Below, piece by piece: positions 1-5,733 of a stretch of 5,746 nucleotides of DNA. Origin of the DNA: RPQK01 sp041946865 (GTDB lineage: Bacteria; Acidobacteriota; UBA6911; RPQK01); the NCBI GenBank assembly GCA_041946865.1, contig JBHGBF010000302.1, positions 1 through 5,746 on the forward strand, given 5' to 3'. Positions within the stretch are counted from its first letter, which is position 1; the number at the start of each line of letters is the position of its first letter. Both the position numbers and the translations under genes were made by a program. Below the pieces are notes generated by a model. The model did not search any database and was not told the DNA's origin. It was given only the letters and a program-made list of their open reading frames with translations.

Positions 1-268
1 TGCCTAACGCCTTCGGCGTAAAAAACGTTCACACATCTGTTTATTTTCGCCAAAGTCCTTTGAGGTCCTAACGGACCTCTAAGGCAAGAAACCAAAACCA
101 AGTCGCCCTCCATTATCGTTTGAGGTGAGCACCAGACTCTAATCATCTGACACCGGAAAATCGCTGCTCCAGAGCCCCGGCTAAACCAGCGAGCCGCCCG
201 ACGAGAACGAAGGGAGAAGGACTCGACGTCCAATGCCGCGGCTCGACGTTCCTGCTAATCGCCGGTCC
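1..268. other. Gene-free 3' flank of the large minus-strand gene
   Basis: I see no coding region with protein-like composition in this stretch, which lies downstream of the TAG stop of the beta-helix gene. The plus-strand reading frame that begins near 233 overlaps that gene antisense and has no family-like features. The clearest structure is the imperfect hairpin at 57-84. A smaller perfect dyad, ACGCC-TTC-GGCGT, lies at 7-19 and is followed on the plus strand by six A. CTCGACGT occurs twice about 20 bases apart near 222-249. None of these can be given a function from sequence alone. Confidence 0.55.
57..84 (-). terminator. Imperfect hairpin, possible terminator or mRNA 3' end structure
   Basis: The stretch folds as CCTT, a T-T mismatch, GAGGTCC, the loop TAAC, GGACCTC, the mismatch partner and AAGG. 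That gives 4 + 7 paired bases around one mismatch with a four-base loop. It lies about 185 bases beyond the stop codon of the minus-strand beta-helix gene and is the strongest inverted repeat near that 3' end. No T-run follows the stem on either strand, so it does not meet the usual intrinsic-terminator pattern. It could be a transcript-end stabiliser, a processing site or a protein-binding dyad. The strand is assigned only from the neighbouring gene. Confidence 0.3.
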
Positions 269-2866
269 CTAGCTTACCACGACCTGTTGCGGAACAGCGG
301 ACATGAAGGAAAGGTCCGCGTTTCCAAAAAGCTCAAATCCGAAGACGGCCACATTCGAGCGGACGCGGACAAAGCCACCCTCCTGTTGACCAACGTCGGG
401 TATGTACTCGGAGAGCAGTTGGGCACGCTTTTCGTTAGGCGAGAGCTCGAACAGCGCTATTCCTCGACGGTTTCCGGCTCGATCAAACACTTCGAGACTG
501 ATCTGGGCGTACTCGTCGGTAGGGTTCAATAACGCAATTCCGCTGAAAACCTGGGGGGTCTGGGCGACATGCCCGAAAACAGATTCGCGCGCCCCGTGGC
601 TTTGGAGAGGAAGAGCAGCGAGATACCCTCCGCCGTTGTCACTGAAGCTGACACTGCCGAGGAGCTTTGCGCCGGTCCCGGCGGAGATCCTTACCCAACC
701 GACGACCTCCTGTTCAAATCCAAAAATCTCGCTCGCCGGAGCAGTGAAAATCGAGTTCGGACTCAACTGTGTGATCGTGGCTGTCTTCAGCAACCGGCCC
801 GCTTCGTTGAAAGCCTGAAAGGTGATGTCGGCAGTAGCCCCGAGGTTGACGACGCTGAGGATTGTCTCGAGGTCCTTTCCGACCGCCAGCTGAGCACCCA
901 GGAGCTCGGAGCTCGCCTGGTAGATGTCCAGGGAAAGAAGTCCCGCGAAGGAGTCCCTATTACGGAGCAGTTCCATAGCGAAGATTCCCTTGTCTGCCGA
1001 GTCCTTCGCACGAACCGTTACGTATCCCGAACCTTGACGACCAAAGAACTGGGCAGTCGAAAGAACTGAAGACCCGTGGGCCGGTAAACTGAGGTCACGG
1101 ACTGAGGCCCCTGAGTCGGAGATCCACGTGACGGTCATGTCCACCTTCTCCGGGTTGGGGTTCACGATGAAGATTTCAGTGTTCTCGGTTGCGGTGGCAC
1201 GTACATCGGGAAGCAGAAGGTCTGCGGAGATTGCAGCGGCCAGCTGAGCGCCATCCATTCGAGTCAGGGAATCATCACCAAGGAGCGAGAAGCTCACGAG
1301 ATCCGGCTTATCGGACCGGATCTCGATCCACCCCTCTTTCAATGGTTGAAACGTCTCGGTCAACAGGAGGCTCAGCTGAGCGCCTGCGGCGATTTCCTTC
1401 TGGACGACACTCCCGAATTGCGCACCCGAGCCGTCGAATCCCCGGAGCCTGACCGCGCAGGTTTCAGCGGAGGCGTTCACAAGAGCGTAACCCACGAACT
1501 CCCCGGCCTTGGTCGAGAGAACCGGAAGGATCACTGGATTTCCGCTATCCGCCCCGTATTCAAATGCGCCCAGGTCTGTCTGTGCGGTGCCGTCACCATT
1601 ACCATCGACGGTGCGTTCATGGGAATAACCGTCAAGCAGCCCCACGTCATAGCCGAAGCGGGCGCCATCGATTGCCGGTGAGCCTGCTTGCAGCGAGAAG
1701 TTCAGGGCGGCGGAGTTTACAAAGAGAGGATTGCCCTGCAGGTTCCCGTTAAGCCCCGCGAAATCGCTGCTGCCGGTGAGGTTCGAAATAAATGAGGTCT
1801 GTTGCGCCCCGGAGATATCATCGCTCGTGTTCCCATAGAGGATCGAATTCGCGACAAGATGATCACCGGCCGCAATTCTCAGCCCACGCCTGTTGTTGGC
1901 GATCGTGGAGTTCAGTAGCGTCAAGCTTCCGCCGTTCGAGTACACTCCGTCACCGTCAGTGCTGCGGGACGACCCGGCAACGAGGGTATTGCTGACGCTC
2001 AGATCCGAGAATTCGCTTCTTACCCCCTGCCCGTTGCTGATCAACAGCGACGACTCGATCGCGCCTGGCGACCGGTCGAGATAGAAGCCACTGCTCGAGT
2101 TGCTCTTGACAATGTTGCGGAAGAAGCGGACACCTCCCACAACCGACCCTAAGAAACCGTTCCGGGCGTTGCTCGTAATCAGGTTGTCTTGTATCAGGAT
2201 CTTGGATGCAAGCCCCGTAGCCGCGATGCCGTCCTGGGGCGATTTGCCGGAGGTTTCGCTAATGCTGTTGCCTTTGATCAGGCCCGGCGAGTCGTAAAGG
2301 GTCAGGCTCATGGCGTTGTTCTTCAGAGCGCTGTCGAACAGAGCGAAGGACGGCGCTTCGAAAGCGACCAGGCTCTCATAGGCGCCTTTCGCAATCGTCG
2401 TTCGCTGGATAAGGGCAGGCGACCACATAAGCACCATGCCTTCCCCGGCACTTTGATCGATTGAAACGTCTGTGATATTCAATCGACTGGTGCTTGCCCA
2501 GAGAGCTGTGCTCTGGGTCCGCTTGACTTCCACACGGTCAAGAGAAAACTGGCTGTCCTCGAAAATCAGACCCGCTTCACTGTCTTCGAGGAGGAGGTTC
2601 TTGAGCAGTCCCGACGACAGGAGGCCATAGACTGAGGCTGTTCCTCCAACGAAGCGTATGCCGTCCACCGTGACTCGATTGACGCCCTCCAAACGAAGCG
2701 CCGGGGAGTCATCATCGCCAACCAGCAGAGGGCTCTGATTTGCTCTAGCCCGCAGGGTCAGGCCGTGGAGCGGTACGCCGTCCCGGTTCTTGCTCAGGGT
2801 GACTGGCCCCGAGTACTCGGCACTGTCGGTAAGCTCGATCGTTGCTCCGGGCCGGGCTGCTCGCAA
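269..2866 (-). CDS. Right-handed beta-helix protein with four C-terminal beta-rich repeats (main part of a frame-broken secreted protein gene)
   Basis: This 865-codon frame encodes a parallel beta-helix domain of the pectate-lyase-like type. Residues 1 to about 400 are short strands rich in N, S, G and hydrophobics, with turn motifs such as NSTIANNRRG near 319-328. The helix ends in a typical closing segment with a D-G-N-G-D-G loop near 421-426 followed by DLGAFEYG. Residues 446-863 hold four tandem repeats of about 100 residues with a shared pattern: a hydrophobic strand ending in N, a strand ending in a D/N-x-x-G turn, then G-W/F/Y-[IV]-x-[IV]-R and a final strand pair. The TTG at 2866 is only the first usable start codon: helix-like sequence (FRSLTDAL) continues upstream in the same frame to about 2923, with no ATG, GTG or TTG and no placed ribosome site. 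The natural start is therefore probably the ATG at 3391, in the same frame but separated by the shifted I9-like segment. Such proteins are usually exported and bind or cleave polysaccharides, but I see no catalytic signature, so adhesion or surface display is equally possible. Confidence 0.85.
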   Translation of the reverse strand: MRAARPGATIELTDSAEYSGPVTLSKNRDGVPLHGLTLRARANQSPLLVGDDDSPALRLEGVNRVTVDGIRFVGGTASVYGLLSSGLLKNLLLEDSEAGLIFEDSQFSLDRVEVKRTQSTALWASTSRLNITDVSIDQSAGEGMVLMWSPALIQRTTIAKGAYESLVAFEAPSFALFDSALKNNAMSLTLYDSPGLIKGNSISETSGKSPQDGIAATGLASKILIQDNLITSNARNGFLGSVVGGVRFFRNIVKSNSSSGFYLDRSPGAIESSLLISNGQGVRSEFSDLSVSNTLVAGSSRSTDGDGVYSNGGSLTLLNSTIANNRRGLRIAAGDHLVANSILYGNTSDDISGAQQTSFISNLTGSSDFAGLNGNLQGNPLFVNSAALNFSLQAGSPAIDGARFGYDVGLLDGYSHERTVDGNGDGTAQTDLGAFEYGADSGNPVILPVLSTKAGEFVGYALVNASAETCAVRLRGFDGSGAQFGSVVQKEIAAGAQLSLLLTETFQPLKEGWIEIRSDKPDLVSFSLLGDDSLTRMDGAQLAAAISADLLLPDVRATATENTEIFIVNPNPEKVDMTVTWISDSGASVRDLSLPAHGSSVLSTAQFFGRQGSGYVTVRAKDSADKGIFAMELLRNRDSFAGLLSLDIYQASSELLGAQLAVGKDLETILSVVNLGATADITFQAFNEAGRLLKTATITQLSPNSIFTAPASEIFGFEQEVVGWVRISAGTGAKLLGSVSFSDNGGGYLAALPLQSHGARESVFGHVAQTPQVFSGIALLNPTDEYAQISLEVFDRAGNRRGIALFELSPNEKRAQLLSEYIPDVGQQEGGFVRVRSNVAVFGFELFGNADLSFMSAVPQQVVVS

Positions 2867-3369
2867 GGCGTCCGTGAGTGAACGGAACTGGCCCTGATCG
2901 GGCGACTGCGAGACCTCCAGGAGCGTGGACCGACAACGGAAGGGACACTGTCCACGAAGATGGAGCGGCGGCGGTTTGGGTAGACAGCCTTCACTTCCGG
3001 TCGGGACCGGAGGCCTTGGATCTTCTCCCTGCTGCCCTGGACCACAAGCATGTTCAGGAGGAAAGAGTGCCTGGCGAGGACTTCGAAGGCGGCCTCGGAT
3101 CTTTGCGTTCCCTGCACCTGTGAGCCAGTGAGACTCTGCAGTAGACGCTCCTGGCTGGCTTCAAGTTCGTGCTGGCAGGCCTTGGCCGCCGGGCTGAAGA
3201 GCATCTGGCGTCGAAGTCGCGGCGTGTCCAGGTCAGTAGAACCAACGATCTTCTCGACTACCGAAGCCTCTCTTAGGATGACTACGTACGAATCCGGCAC
3301 GGACTCGTTCTGTGGCGCACCGTGAACGACTCCCGGCACGACCATGATCAAGTAGAAAAAAAACGGCAA
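2794..3369 (-). CDS. Signal peptide and inhibitor-I9-like domain (N-terminal part of the same frame-broken gene)
   Basis: The frame opens with a hydrophobic stretch (FFFYLIMVVPGVV) followed by HGAPQ, a plausible signal-peptidase site. From about residue 27 (DSYVVILREA) to about 140 it resembles a peptidase inhibitor I9 / subtilisin propeptide. The recognisable elements are the opening Y-V-V-I-L strand and, near residues 104-133, a strand, a helix and the ending RPEVKAVYPNRR, like the V-x-x-V-x-P-x-R ending of I9 domains. After VDSVPSVVGP the sequence turns into arginine- and serine-rich nonsense, while the beta-helix frame takes over. The TTG at 3369 is a poor start because the signal peptide would lack its basic n-region. 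The ATG at 3391 (MNRIITRFAVFF) supplies that region behind AAGGAG, but it lies in another frame; removing one T from the run at 3356-3363 joins the two smoothly. No subtilisin catalytic domain follows. Likely an exported protein; the I9 assignment is by motif memory, not by a search. Confidence 0.65.
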   Translation of the reverse strand: MPFFFYLIMVVPGVVHGAPQNESVPDSYVVILREASVVEKIVGSTDLDTPRLRRQMLFSPAAKACQHELEASQERLLQSLTGSQVQGTQRSEAAFEVLARHSFLLNMLVVQGSREKIQGLRSRPEVKAVYPNRRRSIFVDSVPSVVGPRSWRSRSRPIRASSVHSRTPCEQPGPEQRSSLPTVPSTRGQSP

Positions 3370-3395
3370 AACGGGTGATAATTCGGTTCATTCAT

Positions 3396-3401
3396 CTCCT
3401 T
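3396..3401 (-). promoter_or_regulatory. Ribosome binding site supporting the ATG at 3391
   Basis: AAGGAG lies four bases before an ATG at 3391-3389 whose first codons read M-N-R-I-I-T-R-F-A-V-F-F, a classic basic n-region and start of a hydrophobic core. Another ATG at 3395-3393 touches the site and leads to an early TGA. This makes 3391 the best start of the large gene, even though its frame runs into a stop near 3240 unless the T-run is one base shorter. No convincing promoter is visible upstream. Confidence 0.5.
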
Positions 3402-3833
3402 GTCGTCCTTTTCGACGGTTCGTGGGGCTGGTTTTCTCTCAAGCCGGCGTAAACTCCTTGTTAACGTCTCGCAAAGCCACGTGAAATCTCGATTCGCGGG
3501 GGGGGCGGAGGTCTGGACGTGGAGGAATGGCTAAGCGCGGCGCGCAGGGTACGGAGACGGCCCGGACTTGGCCAATCCGACCCACCAGACATTGAATGTC
3601 CTGCTGGAGTTTAGACAATCTGAGACTAATCAAGCGGCCTCGACGGGAACCTTCCATTAGACCGGCACATTTCTTCAAAGGGACATCGCCCGAAGTCTTC
3701 GGTTTGGCTAACAAGAAATTCGGAACGACTGGATACGGATTGAAGCCGACCGTAAAGGCCTAGTCGGGAGTGCGGAGCTTCTGATCGGAAACGGCAAGGT
3801 GGGAACGGATATTCCCCTTTTCAGGCAGCACAA
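3402..3833. other. Gene-free stretch between the large gene and the ATPase remnant
   Basis: No frame here shows recognisable domains. A 91-codon minus-strand frame at 3439-3714 has an irregular, arginine- and proline-rich composition, no ribosome site and only a TTG start, so I do not call it. The notable base-level feature is a run of eight G at 3498-3505. This stretch should contain the promoter of the large minus-strand gene and possibly the eroded end of the transposon that left the ATPase fragment, but I cannot place either. Confidence 0.45.
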
Positions 3834-4232
3834 ATTACCCTGAGCCTGCAGTACACCACCGGCAGTTCCCTGGACCTGTTGCTGGATCTGGCCCTGCGCC
3901 TGGGAATCGAACCCAGCAATGTCCGTGGCCGCCTGGTCCGCCTGATCCAAAACGAGTGCGCCGAACTGGCCAACCGGCGCATCCAGACCCTGCTGGTGAT
4001 CGACGAGGCCCATTACCTCGCCCATCAGTCGCTGCACGATATCCGCCTGCTCATGACCTCGGAGTTGGACGCGGTGCGCCATTTCACCCTTATTCTGTGC
4101 GGCCACTACGACCTGGAGGGCCGCCTGCGCACCTCCTGGCCAGCCCCGCTGCGCCAGCGCATCACCACCTGGGTGCGCCTGGGCCCGCCGGCTTCAGAGG
4201 AAACCGGAGTACCGCAATCAGGTCGGAGCTGA
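3834..4232 (+). pseudogene. Fragment of an ExeA-type AAA ATPase of a transposon
   Basis: Homology-like sequence begins abruptly at about 3834 (ITLSLQYTTGSSLDLL). It continues through a Walker B segment, TLLVIDEAHYL (DEAH at 4002-4013), then LHDIRLLMTSELD, a sensor-1-like strand LILCGHYDLEGRL and an arginine-bearing LRQRIT, fading after LGPPASEE near 4203. This is the order seen in the ExeA/TniB-like ATPases that accompany DDE transposases and act as target-selecting or assembly factors. The N-terminus with Walker A (GxxxxGK[ST]) is absent, with a stop in frame at 3753. The C-terminal helical part is replaced by an unrelated tail ending in a TGA at 4230-4232. It cannot bind ATP normally and is a remnant. 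A type II secretion ExeA origin is possible but less likely, given the neighbouring transposase remnant. Confidence 0.7.
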
Positions 4233-4783
4233 ACATCTCTTATCGTGGCATCTGGGTAGGCGATTTTGCGCCTGTCTAAGAGGCCGTTACGATTGATTTT
4301 TGGACCTCTTTTCGGGTTCTAAGGGAACGGGGACGCATCAACGCGCCCCCCGTATGTGGTCAGGGTCTCACGCACCACCCACACACCATCCGCCGCCTCA
4401 CTGGTATCCAGGCGTCGGCGATACCGGGTCTGCGCCTTCACTCGCTCGACAAACTCCTTGTCCCCGACCGCAATGCTCTTCGTCCACCACGGTTCCCGAT
4501 CCAACCTCCGCTGCGCGATCGCGTCTTCGATCCGGCTCCGATAGGTCTGCTCGAACTCCTCCTGCAATCCGGGCCCGAGCAAGCATCTGAGCGCCTCTTG
4601 ATCAATCAGCCGGTACCGCACCCGCTTTCCCACCAGCTCGTCATGGCCGCGCCAGCGCCACTCCATCGGGTGGCTGACCACCCCCGCTCGAACCATGTTC
4701 AGGTGAATATATATCAGGCAGTTCAGGAAGTAGCTTCCCTCGCCGATCATCGTCGAGTGAAACCGGTCTTCCCAAGTTGTTTC
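3834..4783. mobile_element. Cluster of two facing transposition-gene remnants
   Basis: A truncated transposon ATPase on the plus strand and a truncated Y1-type transposase on the minus strand point towards each other with about 115 bases between the two reading frames. They belong to different transposition mechanisms: DDE with an AAA helper versus HUH/Y1 single-strand chemistry. They are therefore independent insertions, one probably having landed in or beside the other. I find no matching terminal inverted repeats or target-site duplications, so the element borders are set only by where protein homology stops. Confidence 0.5.
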
Positions 4784-4894
4784 ACTGCAACAATAATCTC
4801 GGTCCGACCCAAGTAGGCGCGCATTGTCCACCGGGGCTGCGCTCCTGACGCCCGGAGGAAGCGCGCCGCGAGGCAGAGGAGTTGACTCATCCAC
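4319..4894 (-). pseudogene. C-terminal half of a Y1/REP-associated (RAYT-like) transposase
   Basis: From about residue 38 (position 4783) to the TAG stop the frame matches the C-terminal pattern of a RAYT-like transposase family. It reads TTWEDRFHSTMI, then YIHLNMVRAGVVSHPMEWRW, then RYRLID, REPWWTKSIAVGDKEFVERVK and a short RxxxDTSE tail. In this family the catalytic HUH histidines (a PNHxH-like motif) and surrounding fold lie in the roughly 120 residues before WEDRF. Here the first 37 residues (from a GTG at 4894, no ribosome site) are unrelated and proline-rich, and no HUH motif is visible, so the gene is 5'-truncated and inactive. Full-length relatives excise or mobilise short palindromic repeats. 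The stop codon sits inside GGGAACGGGGACG (plus strand), a G-rich motif of the type often seen at the ends of such elements. Confidence 0.7.
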
Positions 4895-4988
4895 CGGCGG
4901 CAGGCGGGTTGAATGGTGCCTCCGTACCTCGATCCTTCATCCAGTCGGGACGCGATCCGAGCTTGTAGGATTTCTGTGCGGCCAGCAT
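4887..4988 (-). CDS. Possible 33-codon small ORF after the membrane-protein gene
   Basis: An ATG at 4988 lies five bases after the TAG stop of the 203-codon gene and is preceded by AAGG at 5000-4997, about eight bases upstream. It opens a 33-codon frame beginning MLAAQKSYKLGSRPDWM and ending PPAAGG before a TGA. The spacing would allow translational coupling, and the composition is not that of a shadow frame. I recognise no family, however, and an ORF of this length is expected by chance. It may equally be the tail of something lost when the transposase arrived. Confidence 0.2.
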   Translation of the reverse strand: MLAAQKSYKLGSRPDWMKDRGTEAPFNPPAAGG

Positions 4989-4993
4989 GACCA

Positions 4994-5605
4994 CTACCTT
5001 GTTAGTGCTATGGAGCCCATCTTTGACACCAAATAGTCCACGTGATCCGCGGGTGTCTTGGAATCAAATGGTTCAAGCTCGCTGAAGGTGCAGGGCGATT
5101 CGAGAGGTGAGTCGCAGTGGGCGGCGTACGGACCCGTTATGCCTGCCATCCAACCGCTCGAGGCCGCCCAGTGGGAGGCTGAGGCGCGGAAGCGAAAGAC
5201 GAAAAACTCGAGAGCGTCGTCCTTGCCGGGCAGGTCCTTTCGAATCTTGGCCGCCAACTCTATCTCGGCCGGAGGGCATCCGAGCTCGTTCGGGTGCGAT
5301 AACCAGAAAACCATGTCGGATTCAGCGAAAGCCTCCCGAGTGCGGTAGGTGCTCGGGAAAAGGTCCGCTTTGCCCAAAGATTCCAGTCTTGCGAAAAGCA
5401 TGTTCCTGGTTTCGGGATTGCCCGCCAACGGCATGAGTTCGCTTTGAGCCGACTCGCTCCCGGACATCAACTGGTCTACGACCTTGTTGATTCGTTCGCT
5501 GACCCTGGACGCATGACGCCGTTCCAATGTCATGGCCCGGATGATCAGGCCGACAAAGCCGAGTACGATCACCCCTACCAGGATTCCGGCCACCGTCAGA
5601 AGCAT
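4994..5605 (-). CDS. Membrane-anchored protein of unknown function, 203 aa
   Basis: The protein starts with one transmembrane helix at residues 3-23. Basic residues follow directly (R23, R29, R30, H31, R34), so by the positive-inside rule the bulk of the protein should face the cytoplasm. Residues 25-50 are helical and charged, possibly a short coiled coil. The remainder has a conserved look: LFARLESLGKADLFP (70-84), ESDMVFWLSHPNELGCPP (95-112), a strand FFVFRFR (134-140), HWAASSGWMAGITGPY (145-160) and FEPFDSKTP-type wording near 174-185 (here FSELEPFDSKTP). I recall similar wording in uncharacterised bacterial proteins with no assigned function. The ATG at 5605 is supported by AGGAAGAG six bases upstream. 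The frame is intact and its use of codons looks normal. Downstream lie only a possible small ORF and the transposase remnant. Confidence 0.8.
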   Translation of the reverse strand: MLLTVAGILVGVIVLGFVGLIIRAMTLERRHASRVSERINKVVDQLMSGSESAQSELMPLAGNPETRNMLFARLESLGKADLFPSTYRTREAFAESDMVFWLSHPNELGCPPAEIELAAKIRKDLPGKDDALEFFVFRFRASASHWAASSGWMAGITGPYAAHCDSPLESPCTFSELEPFDSKTPADHVDYLVSKMGSIALTR

Positions 5606-5611
5606 GGTTCG

Positions 5612-5619
5612 CTCTTCCT
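5612..5619 (-). promoter_or_regulatory. Ribosome binding site of the 203-aa gene
   Basis: AGGAAGAG lies six bases before the ATG at 5605 and fixes that start. A faint promoter candidate lies further upstream: TTTAAT near 5682-5677 with CTGAGC 17 bases before it. The -35 match is poor and I do not call it as a feature. Confidence 0.6.
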
Positions 5620-5650
5620 GTCCGTCGCGTGACGCTGACGGCCATGGTGC

Positions 5651-5731
5651 CTCAAAACGATTGAGTGGACAATGATTAAATGGGGAAGGCGGTAACCGCT
5701 CAGTTTTCTGCGAGCGAAGCGGCAGGCGCTT
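5651..5731. promoter_or_regulatory. Divergent intergenic region with three short dyads
   Basis: Three perfect five-base-arm inverted repeats lie in about 80 bases: CTCAA-N5-TTGAG at 5651-5665, GCGGT-A-ACCGC at 5689-5699 and AAGCG-N5-CGCTT at 5717-5731. They have different sequences, so they are not copies of one operator. The region would contain the promoters of the 203-aa gene and of the possible plus-strand gene at the right edge. About one dyad of this size is expected by chance here, so the call is weak. Confidence 0.2.
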
Positions 5732-5733
5732 TT

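Noticed and set aside
1..11. GTTAGGC on the minus strand, like the right core of an integron attC site, beside a small palindrome
   Set aside because: The partner core (RYYYAAC on the same strand) is missing within the usual 60-140 bases, and no cassette layout is visible.
118..160. tRNA-like wording: a GAGCACCAGACTCTAAT stretch resembling a D stem and anticodon arm
   Set aside because: The anticodon stem needs a two-base insertion, and no acceptor stem or T-arm sequence (GGTTCGAATCC-like) can be found around it.
2912..2917. GGAGGT on the minus strand just before the beta-helix domain, like a strong ribosome site
   Set aside because: No ATG, GTG or TTG follows within range in the beta-helix frame; the bases simply encode leucine-glutamate-valine.
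3439..3714. 91-codon minus-strand frame upstream of the large gene
   Set aside because: It has a TTG start, no ribosome site, irregular arginine- and proline-rich composition and no recognisable motif; treated as chance.
3708..4106. 132-codon minus-strand frame rich in glutamine and glycine
   Set aside because: It is the antisense shadow of the ATPase fragment, whose plus-strand frame has clear family motifs.
4204..4280. Short plus-strand frame reading KPEYRNQVGAEHLLSWHLG after the ATPase fragment
   Set aside because: It looks mildly protein-like but is short, has no start and matches nothing I recognise; probably eroded junction sequence.
4992..5007. CACTA-N6-TAGTG hairpin over the stop codon of the 203-aa gene
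   Set aside because: The stem is only five bases and AT-rich with no T-tract; too weak to call a terminator.
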